NCBI RefSeq assembly: GCF_002159625.1
Contig: NZ_NFIZ01000010.1
Coordinates: 1-64,000 of the forward strand
DNA length: 64,000 nucleotides
From: Olsenella sp. An285
GTDB taxonomy: Bacteria; Actinomycetota; Coriobacteriia; Coriobacteriales; Atopobiaceae
Direction of reading: 5' to 3'
This document shows positions 1-7,785 of this stretch, piece after piece. Both the position numbers and the translations under genes were made by a program. The stretch's first letter is position 1, and the number at the start of each line of letters is the position of its first letter. The notes below the pieces were generated by a model. That model worked only from the letters and a program-made list of their open reading frames with translations. It ran no database searches and was not told the DNA's origin.

Positions 1-142
1 GGCGCGACGTTCTTCTCGGCAATTGTGTCGCTCCCCCGCACGTCAAGAAAGGGGGTGCGGCTCCGCGACACTTTCTGGGTCAGAACCGTCGCAAAGCCGC
101 ACCCCCATCAAGGGCGCAGCAAGAAGAACGCCGCCGCGGGGC
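1..142. repeat. Intergenic inverted repeats downstream of pcp
   Basis: No gene is visible here. GGGGGTGCGGC at 51-61 is repeated as its reverse complement at 96-106, and GTGTCGC/GCGACAC form an outer pair around 24-71. A GAGAAGAAC word lies on the minus strand at 9-17. The first 20 bases closely match bases 47195-47214. It follows the pcp stop codon but has no T-run, so a terminator role is uncertain. Confidence 0.55.
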
Positions 143-787
143 CTACTGCTCGGTGCCCTCGCCGGCGGCGACGGCGTCGTCGGTGCAGGTGACCGCCGCA
201 CCGATCATGGCGGTGAGGCCCGCCACCATCATGTCCACACTCATGGACGCGGTGCCCTCCCCCGTGGAGACGGCCTGCTCGGTGGCGTAGGGCACGTGCA
301 CGAAGCCGCCCCGGACGCCGGGGTGGCGGACGGCGAGGCAGTGCAGCAGCTCGTAGAGGACCTCGTTGCAGCAGAACGTGCCCGCGGTGTAGGAGACGGC
401 CGCCGGAACGCCCGCGGCGCGCGCGGCGTCAACCATGGCAAAGACCGGCAGCGTGGCGAAGTAGGCGTCCGGGCCGTCCGCCTCGAGGCGGCCTACGGGC
501 TGGTTTCCCTCGTTGTCCGGAATGCGCGCGTTGGCGTAGTTGATGCCCACGAACTCGGGCGTGATGTGGCTGCGCCCGCCGGCCTGTCCCACGCAGAGCA
601 CGAGGTCGGGCCGCTCGGCGTCGATGGCGGCCTCGACGGCGGCGGCGTCCTTGCCAAAGACGACCGGGATCTGCACCGTCACGACCTCGGCACCCTCGAT
701 CGTGCCCGGCAGGCGGCGCACCGCCTCGAGCGCGGGGTTGATGGTCGCCCCGCCAAAGGGCTCGAATCCCGTTACCAGTACCTTCAT
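143..787 (-). CDS. pcp: Pyroglutamyl-peptidase I
   Basis: Cytoplasmic cysteine peptidase (family C15) that removes N-terminal pyroglutamate (5-oxoproline) from peptides. At 214 residues it has the usual family length. The catalytic triad is visible: Glu78 in TPEFVGIN, Cys140 in AGTFCCN and His164 in GFVHVPY; the N-terminal TGFEPFGG motif is also present. It is the last gene after two membrane proteins of the DUF969/DUF979 families, an arrangement known from other Gram-positive genomes. The 186-base gap before it carries a triple repeat word. The start is the ATG at 787, with a weak purine-rich stretch upstream. Confidence 0.95.
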   Translation of the reverse strand: MKVLVTGFEPFGGATINPALEAVRRLPGTIEGAEVVTVQIPVVFGKDAAAVEAAIDAERPDLVLCVGQAGGRSHITPEFVGINYANARIPDNEGNQPVGRLEADGPDAYFATLPVFAMVDAARAAGVPAAVSYTAGTFCCNEVLYELLHCLAVRHPGVRGGFVHVPYATEQAVSTGEGTASMSVDMMVAGLTAMIGAAVTCTDDAVAAGEGTEQ

Positions 788-826
788 GCGAATCGCTTCC
801 CTTCCTAGACAACCTGGGCGACCACG

Positions 827-945
827 GAGGGTATGTACACCGGCCCGGAAGTGCCCGGCAAAATCCTTGCAGGTCAGAGGGTTGCCGAGAAGAACGTTCT
901 TCTCGCAAAGTGTACATACCCTCGAGGGGTGGCGTACATACCCTC
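827..945. repeat. Three copies of GTGTACATACCCTC around a GAGAAGAAC palindrome
   Basis: The 14-mer GTGTACATACCCTC occurs inverted at 827-840 and direct at 910-923; a copy with one change (GCGTACATACCCTC) is at 932-945. Between the first two lies the perfect 20-base palindrome CGAGAAGAACGTTCTTCTCG at 886-905. This fills the gap between the DUF979 gene and pcp in one operon, so it could be an attenuator, an mRNA-processing hairpin or an operator. The word resembles the sequence around the operon's upstream promoter (GAGGGGGTATGATACC on the minus strand). Confidence 0.7.
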
Positions 946-973
946 AGGAGCGCGCCCCGCGGGGCGCCGACGG

Positions 974-1933
974 CTACAGGCCGAAGACGATCATGTAGAC
1001 GATCTGCGCCGCGAGCATGAACAGCGCGATCGGCACCTGCTTCTTGATGACGCCGTAGGAGTCCTTCATCTCCAGGATCGCCACCGGCACGATGTTGAAG
1101 TTCGCAGCCATAGGCGTCATGAGCGTGCCGCAGAAGCCGCAGGTCAGCGCCACCGAGCCGATGAGCGCGGGGTCGGCGCCGAGCGACAGCACGAACGGCG
1201 CGCCGATGCCCACCGTCATCACGGTGATGGCGCCGTAGGCGTTGCCCATGACCATCGTGAAGACCGCCATGCCGATGGCGTAGACGATCACGCCCACGAC
1301 GGCGTTGCCCTGCGGAATCACGCCCGAGACCAGGCCAGAGATCACGTCGCCCACGCCCGCGGCCGTGAAGATCGCGCCCAGCGCGGCGAGAAGGACCGGC
1401 AGCATGGAGAGCGGGCCCACGGTGTCGAGCATGCGGCGGGTGTCGTCGAGAAAGACGCGCGGGGTGTTCTTTCTCGAGAAGGCCATGAGCAGCACGCCGC
1501 CCACGACCACGCCGAAGGTGAGGCCCACGAGCGAGCTGATGTTGGTGAACAGGGCGAAGACCAGCGCCATTACGCCCAGGGACAGGGCTGGCACGAAGAG
1601 CTTCATGCCGATCTTCTCGTAGTTGGACTGCATCTCCTCGGCCGTGGGCTCGCCGCCCACGCCGCGGCCGACCTGCTTGAGGATCGGCGGGATGACCATC
1701 AGCACCACGAGCACGCCCGCCACGGTGGACGGGACCCAGCGGCCCACGATGAACAGGACGCCGAGCACGCACCAGAAGAAGGCGGTGCCCAGGCGCTTCT
1801 CGTTGGTCTGGTCGAGGGCGTTGCGCACGCCGGCGTAGAACGCGATGAGGCCGATGAGGATGTAGACGACCTCGAGGAGCTTGTCGGAGAGCGTCACGTC
1901 GGCGCTCTGGAAGAACTGGAGGAACTCCGTCAT
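974..1933 (-). CDS. DUF979 family membrane protein, possible 5-oxoproline/peptide permease subunit
   Basis: A very hydrophobic 319-residue protein with about nine likely membrane segments, for example residues 20-37, 52-83 and 119-160. It is recognised as the DUF979 partner of DUF969, the pair commonly found next to pcp. The start overlaps the upstream DUF969 stop by four bases (ATGA), which indicates translational coupling. The biochemical role of the family is not established. Transport of 5-oxoproline or small peptides is inferred only from the pcp linkage and the membrane character. Confidence 0.8.
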   Translation of the reverse strand: MTEFLQFFQSADVTLSDKLLEVVYILIGLIAFYAGVRNALDQTNEKRLGTAFFWCVLGVLFIVGRWVPSTVAGVLVVLMVIPPILKQVGRGVGGEPTAEEMQSNYEKIGMKLFVPALSLGVMALVFALFTNISSLVGLTFGVVVGGVLLMAFSRKNTPRVFLDDTRRMLDTVGPLSMLPVLLAALGAIFTAAGVGDVISGLVSGVIPQGNAVVGVIVYAIGMAVFTMVMGNAYGAITVMTVGIGAPFVLSLGADPALIGSVALTCGFCGTLMTPMAANFNIVPVAILEMKDSYGVIKKQVPIALFMLAAQIVYMIVFGL

Positions 1934-2664
1934 CGGGCGTCACCGCCCTTCTCGCCCTGCGCGTCCTTCTCGGCGGAGGCGTCGGCGCGCCCGCGGCGCC
2001 TCATGAGGCGACGGTCGATGAGGTTGTAGTAGACGATCGCCGCGAGCATGGCGAGCACGGCCACCGGGATCTGAACCGCGGCGAGGTCGGCGAGGCTCAC
2101 GTCGTAGCCCAGGCCCGCGAGCGTGCCCTGCACGAGCAGGCCGCCCGAGCCGCCGATGAACAGCACCTGGCCGAAGAACCACGCGACGTTGTCGATGCCG
2201 GCGGAGACACCCTTGAGCTCCTCGAGGTGCTTCTCGTCGATCTTCTTGCCGTCGCGCTCGACCGCGGCCTGCTCCATGGGCATGACGACCGGGCGGATGA
2301 AGCCCGCGACGCCGCCGAAGTTGACGTTGAACGCGGCAAAGAGCACGCGCACGACGCCGTAGGCCGAGACAATCATGCCGGCGGATGCGTTCTTGAGCTT
2401 GCGGATGAGCGCAGCGGCGGCCTGGCGCAGGCCGCTGCGCTCGAGGGTGCCCGTGATCACGAACGTCATGATGAAGATGCACATGCTTCGGTTGGAGACG
2501 AAGCTCTCGCCGAGGGTGTCCAGGAACGCCACCGGGTCCATGCCGCCCACCACGGCGGTCGCCACGGCGGCCACCATGATGATGAGGATGGAGTCGAGCT
2601 TGAGCGTAAAGCCCGCCACGACGATGACGATTCCCAGGAGCTTGAGCAGCTCTGTGGGATCCAT
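1930..2664 (-). CDS. DUF969 family membrane protein
   Basis: A 244-residue integral membrane protein with hydrophobic segments near residues 10-42, 60-75, 100-125 and 195-220, and a charged cytoplasmic tail rich in Arg, Glu and Lys. It is the first gene of the DUF969-DUF979-pcp operon. An AGGAGG Shine-Dalgarno sequence precedes the ATG at 2664. Together with DUF979 it probably forms a two-subunit carrier, but no substrate has been shown for the family. An operator-like palindrome overlaps a good -10 hexamer about 40 bases upstream. Confidence 0.8.
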   Translation of the reverse strand: MDPTELLKLLGIVIVVAGFTLKLDSILIIMVAAVATAVVGGMDPVAFLDTLGESFVSNRSMCIFIMTFVITGTLERSGLRQAAAALIRKLKNASAGMIVSAYGVVRVLFAAFNVNFGGVAGFIRPVVMPMEQAAVERDGKKIDEKHLEELKGVSAGIDNVAWFFGQVLFIGGSGGLLVQGTLAGLGYDVSLADLAAVQIPVAVLAMLAAIVYYNLIDRRLMRRRGRADASAEKDAQGEKGGDAR

Positions 2665-2698
2665 CGGGGTCCTCCTTGTGATTCGGTTGATACGACGT

Positions 2699-2711
2699 GG
2701 GTATCATACCC
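2699..2711 (-). promoter_or_regulatory. Candidate -10/operator of the DUF969-DUF979-pcp operon
   Basis: GGGTATCATACCC is a perfect dyad around a central C. On the minus strand it contains TATGAT, a good -10 hexamer, placed about 40 bases before the DUF969 start. No convincing -35 is seen. The location between divergent genes (DUF969 leftward, serine dehydratase rightward) suits a repressor site. It could serve either gene. Confidence 0.4.
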
Positions 2712-2791
2712 CCTCACAGCTGCTAAGCTATCTGCGATGAGAGCGGGCGGCCGAGAAGAGCTCGCCGCCGCGACGACGCGGGAGGAGCCCC

Positions 2792-4396
2792 ATGGCAGCC
2801 AAGCCCCAGACCCTTGCCACCACCTCTGCCTTCGAGGTGCTGGGCCCCGTCATGGTGGGCCCGTCCTCCTCGCACACCGCCGGCGCGCTTCGCTGCGCGC
2901 GCGTGGCGGCCTCGCTCCTGGAGGGGCGCATCGTGCGCGTGCGCTTCTCGCTCTGGAACTCCTTCGCCCACACCTATCACGGCCACGGCACGGACCGGGC
3001 GCTCGTGGCGGGCATCCTCGGGCTGGACACGGACGACGAGCGCATCCGCGACGCCTTCGACCTCGCGCGGGACGCGGGACTTGAGTTCGAGTTCTCCGAG
3101 GCCGGCGACGACACCTCCGTCCACCCCAACACCGTGGACATAGACATGGAGAGCGAGCGCGGCCAGCGCTGCCAGGTGCGCGGCGAGAGCCTCGGCGGCG
3201 GCAAGATGCGCATCAGCCGCATCGACGGCGTGGGCGTGGACATCACCGGCGCCTACGCCACCCTCTTCGTGGCGCACCGCGACGCCCCCGGCATCCTGGC
3301 CTCGCTCACGCACCTGCTGGCCATGGCCGACGTCAACATCGCCTTCTGCCGCACGTACCGCACCGAGCAGGGCGGGCAGGCCTACTCCGTCTTCGAGACG
3401 GACGGCGCGCCCGACGACTCCGTCCTGCCCATGATCCGTCGCATCCGCGACGTGAGCTTCGCCACCTTCATCTCCGTGCCGGGCTCCGCCTCCTCCGTCT
3501 CCCCCGGCGTCACCGCCGCCGAGCTCTTTGACGACGGAGCGCAGCTGCTGGACGCCTGCGCCGAGCGCGGCCTCTCCATCGGCGGCGTCATGGAGCTGCG
3601 CGAACGCGGGCTCTCCGGGGCCGAGCGCGCGCGGGGCGCCATGCGCCGCGTGATCGAGGTCATGCGCGAGGAGACGAGCGCGCCCATCGCGGCGCCCGCG
3701 CGCTCGCTGGGCGGCTTCATCGGCGGCGAGGCGCGGCTCGTGAGCGAGGGCGCGACGAGCTGGGCGGGGCCGCTCATGGGCGCGGTCCAGACCGACGCCG
3801 TCGCCCGCGCGATGGCGGTGCTCGAGCGCTCCGCCGCGATGGGCGTCATCGTGGCGGCCCCCACCGCCGGGTCCGCGGGCGTGGTCCCGGGGTGCGTGCT
3901 GGCCGTGGCGGACGCCGTGGGCGCCGATGACGACGCCGTCGCCTCCGCCCTCTGGTGCGCGGCGGCGATTGGCCTCAACATCCAGACGCACGCGTGCGTG
4001 GCCGGCGCCGAGGGCGGCTGCCAGGCGGAGGTCGGCTCTGCGGCCGCCATGGCCGCCGCTGCGCTTGTGGAGCTCCTCGGCGGCACGCCCGAACAGGCGC
4101 TCTGCGCGAGCTCGCTCGCCATCTCAAACCTGCTGGGCCTCGTGTGCGACCCCGTGGGCGGCCTCGTCGAGGTGCCCTGCCAGGCGAGAAACGCCATTGG
4201 GGTGGCGGCCGCGTTCTCCGCGGCGCAGCTCTCCCTCTCCGGCGTGAAGTGGCTCGTCCCGTTTGACCAGGTGGTGGCCGCGATGGCGGAGGTCGGGCAC
4301 GCCCTGCCCTCGCGCCTGCGCGAGACCGCGCGAGGGGGCCTCGCCGCCACGCCCGCTGCCCGGACGGCCTGTGCAGGGTGCGCCGGCTGCGCGTAG
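2792..4396 (+). CDS. sdaA: L-serine ammonia-lyase, single-chain iron-sulfur type
   Basis: Converts L-serine to pyruvate and ammonia in the cytoplasm, using a [4Fe-4S] cluster. The 534 residues contain, in order, the beta domain (LGPVMVGPSSSHTAGA, residues 17-32), an ACT-like regulatory domain (about 150-215, with DAPGILASL) and the catalytic alpha domain from about residue 230. The likely cluster cysteines are Cys410 (GGCQAEVGSA), Cys452 (VCDPVGG) and Cys463 (VPCQARN). The protein ends in a cysteine-rich CAGCAGCA tail, consistent with the known C-terminal Cys tail that enters the active site. The start follows GGGAGGAG. It appears monocistronic and divergent from the pcp operon. Confidence 0.95.
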   Translation: MAAKPQTLATTSAFEVLGPVMVGPSSSHTAGALRCARVAASLLEGRIVRVRFSLWNSFAHTYHGHGTDRALVAGILGLDTDDERIRDAFDLARDAGLEFEFSEAGDDTSVHPNTVDIDMESERGQRCQVRGESLGGGKMRISRIDGVGVDITGAYATLFVAHRDAPGILASLTHLLAMADVNIAFCRTYRTEQGGQAYSVFETDGAPDDSVLPMIRRIRDVSFATFISVPGSASSVSPGVTAAELFDDGAQLLDACAERGLSIGGVMELRERGLSGAERARGAMRRVIEVMREETSAPIAAPARSLGGFIGGEARLVSEGATSWAGPLMGAVQTDAVARAMAVLERSAAMGVIVAAPTAGSAGVVPGCVLAVADAVGADDDAVASALWCAAAIGLNIQTHACVAGAEGGCQAEVGSAAAMAAAALVELLGGTPEQALCASSLAISNLLGLVCDPVGGLVEVPCQARNAIGVAAAFSAAQLSLSGVKWLVPFDQVVAAMAEVGHALPSRLRETARGGLAATPAARTACAGCAGCA

Positions 4397-4425
4397 GGAT
4401 GCGTTAGAGACACGTGCGAGGCCGC

Positions 4426-4598
4426 ACTTCTCGCCCGACGCCTGGAGTCCGCCCGCACTTCTCGCCCGCACTCATGAGTGCGGGCCGCACGGCACCGGAT
4501 GCGCGCACTTACGACGATTCGCCGAGAGCGAGGCAGCACTCGACGGCTTCGCACCACGATTTTGCCCGCACTTCTCGCCCGCACTCATGAGTGCGGGC
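4426..4598. repeat. Identical 35-bp direct repeats with GCACTCATGAGTGC palindrome
   Basis: The 35 bases at 4451-4485 recur without change at 4564-4598. Each copy has CCGCACTTCTCGCCC followed by a 22-base perfect palindrome (core GCACTCATGAGTGC, flanked by GCCC and GGGC) that can form a stable hairpin. A partial copy (CCGCACTTCTCGCCC) lies at about 4427-4441. Relatives are seen at 22.64, 33.87 and 47.33-47.47 kb. The second copy ends only 24 bases before the next gene. Confidence 0.8.
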
Positions 4599-4622
4599 AA
4601 CCAACGACCAGGGAGGCATCAC

Positions 4623-5501
4623 ATGTACGAGCTGATCCAGGTCACCGACCGGACCTGCTACATCGAGAGCCCCGCCAAGATCGGCCTCGTGCGGCTTGGC
4701 GACTCAGACGTCTGCCTCATAGACAGCGGCAACGACAAGGACGCCGGCCGCAAGGTTCGCCAGCTGCTGGACGCCAACGGCTGGCACCTGACGGCGATCT
4801 ACAACACGCACTCCAACGCCGACCACATCGGCGGCAACCGCTACCTTCAGGGCCAGACGGGGTGCCGGGTCTTTGCGCCGGGCGTCGAGTGCGCCTTCAC
4901 GCGCCGGCCGATCCTGGAGCCGTCGTTTCTCTATGGCGGCTACCCGTGCCGCGACCTCAGGCACAAGTTCCTCATGGCACAGGAAAGCGACGCGGAGCCC
5001 CTCACGGCGGACGCGCTCCCCAAGGGCCTCAAGACCATCGAGTTGCCGGGGCACTTCTTTGACATGGTGGGCTACCGCACGCCCGATGACGTCGTGTTTC
5101 TCGCCGACTGCCTCTCCAGCAGGGAGACGCTGGAGAAGTACCAGGTCAGCTTCGTCTACGACGTGGCGGCCTACCTGGAGACGCTCGAGACGGTGAAGGG
5201 GCTCTCCGCCCGGATGTTCGTCCCCGCCCATGCGCCGGCCGCAGAGGACGTCTCCGAGCTCGCGCAGCTCAACATCGACAAGGTGCACGAGATTGCCGAG
5301 AAGATCCTCGGGCTGTGTACGGAGCCCGCGTCCTTCGAGAGCGTGCTCCGGAGGCTCTTTGCGGACTACGGCCTGAGGATGACCTTCGAGCAGCACGTGC
5401 TCGTGGGCAGCACCGTGCGCTCGTACCTCTCCTGGCTTCGCGACGCGGGGCGGCTTGAGGTCGAGTTTGAGGACAACGTGCTGCTGTGGAGGCGGGCGTA
5501 G
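4623..5501 (+). CDS. Metallo-beta-lactamase-fold hydrolase
   Basis: A 292-residue MBL-fold protein with a predicted hydrolase role; the substrate is unknown. The zinc-binding signature is altered: residues 62-70 read THSNADHIG, giving His63, Asp67 and His68, with Asn65 where the usual HxHxDH motif has its second His. Later metal-ligand positions look intact: His in ELPGHF, Asp in FLADCL and His in VPAHAP. The C-terminal 90 residues form a helical domain that looks like a winged helix. The ATG at 4623 was chosen over upstream in-frame codons because GGGAGG precedes it and the upstream part is repeat DNA. Confidence 0.85.
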   Translation: MYELIQVTDRTCYIESPAKIGLVRLGDSDVCLIDSGNDKDAGRKVRQLLDANGWHLTAIYNTHSNADHIGGNRYLQGQTGCRVFAPGVECAFTRRPILEPSFLYGGYPCRDLRHKFLMAQESDAEPLTADALPKGLKTIELPGHFFDMVGYRTPDDVVFLADCLSSRETLEKYQVSFVYDVAAYLETLETVKGLSARMFVPAHAPAAEDVSELAQLNIDKVHEIAEKILGLCTEPASFESVLRRLFADYGLRMTFEQHVLVGSTVRSYLSWLRDAGRLEVEFEDNVLLWRRA

Positions 5502-5548
5502 GGGCGACGCGGCGCGGAGCACCGAGAAGCCCGGAGATCAAGAGACAA

Positions 5549-5573
5549 GAAAAAGGGCCTCTTTCGAGGCCCC
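5549..5573 (-). terminator. Intrinsic terminator of the tRNA operon
   Basis: On the minus strand a GGGCCTC/GAGGCCC stem with a GAAA loop is followed directly by a run of five T. It lies just past the 3' end of the last tRNA-Glu gene. Confidence 0.9.
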
Positions 5574-5581
5574 TGAACATT

Positions 5582-5658
5582 TGGTAGCCCGTACCAGATT
5601 CGAACTGGTGATCTCCGCCTTGAGAGGGCGGCGTCCTGAACCGCTAGACGAACGGGCC
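5582..5658 (-). tRNA. tRNA-Glu (anticodon CTC), copy 2
   Basis: A full cloverleaf on the minus strand with a 7-bp acceptor stem (one G-U at the first pair), an anticodon loop C-T-CTC-A-A reading GAG codons, a TTCGAAT T-loop and an encoded CCA end. It is identical to the copy upstream and separated from it by three bases. Confidence 0.95.
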
Positions 5659-5661
5659 ATT

Positions 5662-5738
5662 TGGTAGCCCGTACCAGATTCGAACTGGTGATCTCCGCCT
5701 TGAGAGGGCGGCGTCCTGAACCGCTAGACGAACGGGCC
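5662..5738 (-). tRNA. tRNA-Glu (anticodon CTC), copy 1
   Basis: Same sequence as the downstream copy, with anticodon CTC in a CCGCC/GGCGG stem and an encoded CCA. It is the middle gene of a three-tRNA transcript (Gln-Glu-Glu). Confidence 0.95.
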
Positions 5739-5755
5739 ACATATGCAGTTGACAA

Positions 5756-5829
5756 TGGCTGGGGTGGAGAGAGTCGAACTCCCGCTGACGGAACCAGAAT
5801 CCGCTGTCCTACCACTAGACGACACCCCA
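5756..5829 (-). tRNA. tRNA-Gln (anticodon CTG)
   Basis: Minus-strand cloverleaf with acceptor TGGGGTG/CACCCCA, anticodon CTG reading CAG codons, a T-loop of GTTCGACTC type and an encoded CCA. First gene of the tRNA operon, about 37 bases after a good -10. Confidence 0.95.
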
Positions 5830-5865
5830 ATATTGCCATCTATGCGCCTCTCAGCGCGGAGAAAC

Positions 5866-5894
5866 ACTATACGGGAAAGGCGTCGGCGGCGCAA
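5866..5894 (-). promoter_or_regulatory. Promoter of the tRNA-Gln-Glu-Glu operon
   Basis: On the minus strand a TATAGT -10 (5871-5866) lies 17 bases from TTGCGC at 5894-5889. The -10 and the following GTTTC closely resemble the mraZ promoter (TATAGTGTT). Confidence 0.6.
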
Positions 5895-5958
5895 GCCCCA
5901 TTTTTGGAGAAGTTGTGCGAGAGGTCTTCGGACGGCAGAGGAGCACCCGATATGCCCC

Positions 5959-7353
5959 CTACCAGCGCAGCCACGCGAGCTCCGCATCGCGGTCGTTGGG
6001 CAGCTCCCCCGCCATCACCACGGCGAGCAGCTGGGCGAGCACCATGCCCACGCCGGGCCCGGGCTCGATACCGCGGTCGCGAATGACGTCCGCGCCGCCC
6101 ACGGCGAGGTCGCGCACCCGCCAGACCGCACCCGCGGCGAGCTCCGCGCGCAGGACGCGCGTCATCTGGTCGAGCTCGACCGCATACCCCATGCAGGCGG
6201 GAGCCTTTGCCACGGCGTCCGATCGCTTGAGGTCGAGCAGGGCAAAGGCGAGCTCGCGGGCCTGGCCGGGGGCCAGGCGCTCCAGCTCGGAAAGCATCCT
6301 CCTCATGGAGGGCGCCGTCGCCCTGATCTCGAAGTCATGGAGGGAGACGAGGGCGCACGCGGCGCGCGCCACCTCGCCGGGAATCGCCAGGCGTCCCATC
6401 ACCCGCTTGGCCGTGCGGGCGCCGGCCCCGGGATGGCCGAAGAAGTGGCCGCGACCGGACACGTCCTCGCTCCAGCACTCGGGCTTGGCCACGTCGTGCA
6501 GCAGCGCCGCCCAGCGCAGCGCCTGGGAGGCCATCCCTCCCGTGAACTCCTCCACTCCCGCGCAGACGCGCGCGGTGTGCTCGAGCACGTCATGGGCATG
6601 GTAAGGGCTCCTCTGATCGAAGCCCTCCATAGGGGCGAGCTCGGGAATCGCAGACGCCATCACGGCGAACTCGTGACGCAGCGCCCACGCGGCGCGCCCG
6701 GTTGCCAAGATGCCGTCCACCTCCTGGCCTATGCGCTCGCTTGCGATCTGCCCGAGCTCGTGAGCGCACTCCAGGAGCCCCCGCTGCGTCGCGGGCTCGA
6801 TCGAGGCGTCCAGCCGACACGCAAAGCGCACCGCACGCAGCACGCGCAGCGCGTCCTCCTCGAAGCGGCGCCTCGGCTCCCCCACTGCGCGAATCACGCG
6901 GCGCGCGAGGTCGCCCTGCCCGCCAAAGGGGTCGAGCAGGCCTCGCTCCGGGTGGAACGCCATCGCGTTGACGGTGAAGTCGCGCCGGGCGAGGTCCTCG
7001 CGCACGTCCGTGACAAAGCGGACCTCGTCCGGGTGACGGCGGTCGGAGTAGGCGCCCTCGACGCGATACGTGGTGGTCTCGACGGGCCTGCCGTCCACGA
7101 CGGCGGTCACCGTGCCGTGGGCGGTTCCGGTCTCGTGCACCTCGATGCCGGCGGAGCGCAGCACCCGCGCCGTCTCCCGCCAGGGTGCGGACGTGGTGAC
7201 GTCGACGTCGTGCCCCGGACGGCCCAGCAGCGCGTCGCGCACCCAGCCGCCCACGACCCATGCCTCGAAGCCCTCGGCCTCGAGCGCGCTCACGACGCGG
7301 CGGGCATAGCCGGGCAGCTCGCGCGCGAGGCGCGCCTCAATGTCGTCGGCCAT
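5959..7353 (-). CDS. cca: CCA tRNA nucleotidyltransferase with HD domain
   Basis: Adds or repairs the 3' CCA end of tRNAs. The N-terminal nucleotidyltransferase head shows VVGGWVRDALLGR (residues 33-45) with metal-binding Asp49 and Asp51 in HDVDVTTS. The neck region contains RRRFEEDALRVLRAVRFA. A C-terminal HD domain (His286-Asp287 in LLHDVAK) suggests added phosphohydrolase activity, as in other long members. At 464 residues it fits the HD-containing class. It sits next to three tRNA genes that already encode CCA, so its role on them would be repair. Start ATG at 7353. Confidence 0.95.
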   Translation of the reverse strand: MADDIEARLARELPGYARRVVSALEAEGFEAWVVGGWVRDALLGRPGHDVDVTTSAPWRETARVLRSAGIEVHETGTAHGTVTAVVDGRPVETTTYRVEGAYSDRRHPDEVRFVTDVREDLARRDFTVNAMAFHPERGLLDPFGGQGDLARRVIRAVGEPRRRFEEDALRVLRAVRFACRLDASIEPATQRGLLECAHELGQIASERIGQEVDGILATGRAAWALRHEFAVMASAIPELAPMEGFDQRSPYHAHDVLEHTARVCAGVEEFTGGMASQALRWAALLHDVAKPECWSEDVSGRGHFFGHPGAGARTAKRVMGRLAIPGEVARAACALVSLHDFEIRATAPSMRRMLSELERLAPGQARELAFALLDLKRSDAVAKAPACMGYAVELDQMTRVLRAELAAGAVWRVRDLAVGGADVIRDRGIEPGPGVGMVLAQLLAVVMAGELPNDRDAELAWLRW

Positions 7354-7419
7354 GCGAGCCCCCTCTCCGTGTCGCGGAGAATTCTAGCATGCGCGACCGA
7401 GGGAAGCGGGTGCGCCAGC

Positions 7420-7650
7420 TGCAAAACAGCTCTTCGGGCCGGCAACTCAAGGCGTCCGGCGCAAAAGTCGCCTTCGGGCCGGTGGATTTCCCCCTCCTTA
7501 GGAAGTTAGATTTGAGTTTTGATATACATTCTCAGGTGTAACGCTGTTATCTGATGGCTTGAGAGCCTTTCGTGTCCCGTGTTACCGCTGACCCGAAGGC
7601 GACTTTTGCACCGGACGTCCCGAGTTGCCGGCCCCAAGGGAACTTTTGCA
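7420..7650. repeat. 231-bp element with 59-bp imperfect terminal inverted repeats
   Basis: Bases 7420-7478 and the reverse complement of 7592-7650 match at 50 of 59 positions. Each arm holds two copies of a GCAAAAG...TTCGGGCCGG unit, and both outer ends are TGCAAAA. The 113-base centre (7479-7591) is clearly richer in A+T and has no ORF. The shape is that of a non-autonomous inverted-repeat element or a very long cruciform. No clear target-site duplication was seen. It fills most of the 432-base gap between cca and the first pepC gene. Confidence 0.75.
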
Positions 7651-7785
7651 GGGGAAGCCCGGCTCGCGAGATCAGCGACGGGCCATTCACTCCTTGCGCA
7701 GACCACCACAATCACGCTGGCGGAACGCACGGTCAGTGCTACCCTAGTGCGCGGTCATTTCAGCCAACAAACGGGAGGTAAGACA

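Noticed and set aside
827-945. CRISPR-like array of repeats
   Set aside because: Only three short copies in mixed orientation, with unequal spacers and no cas genes.
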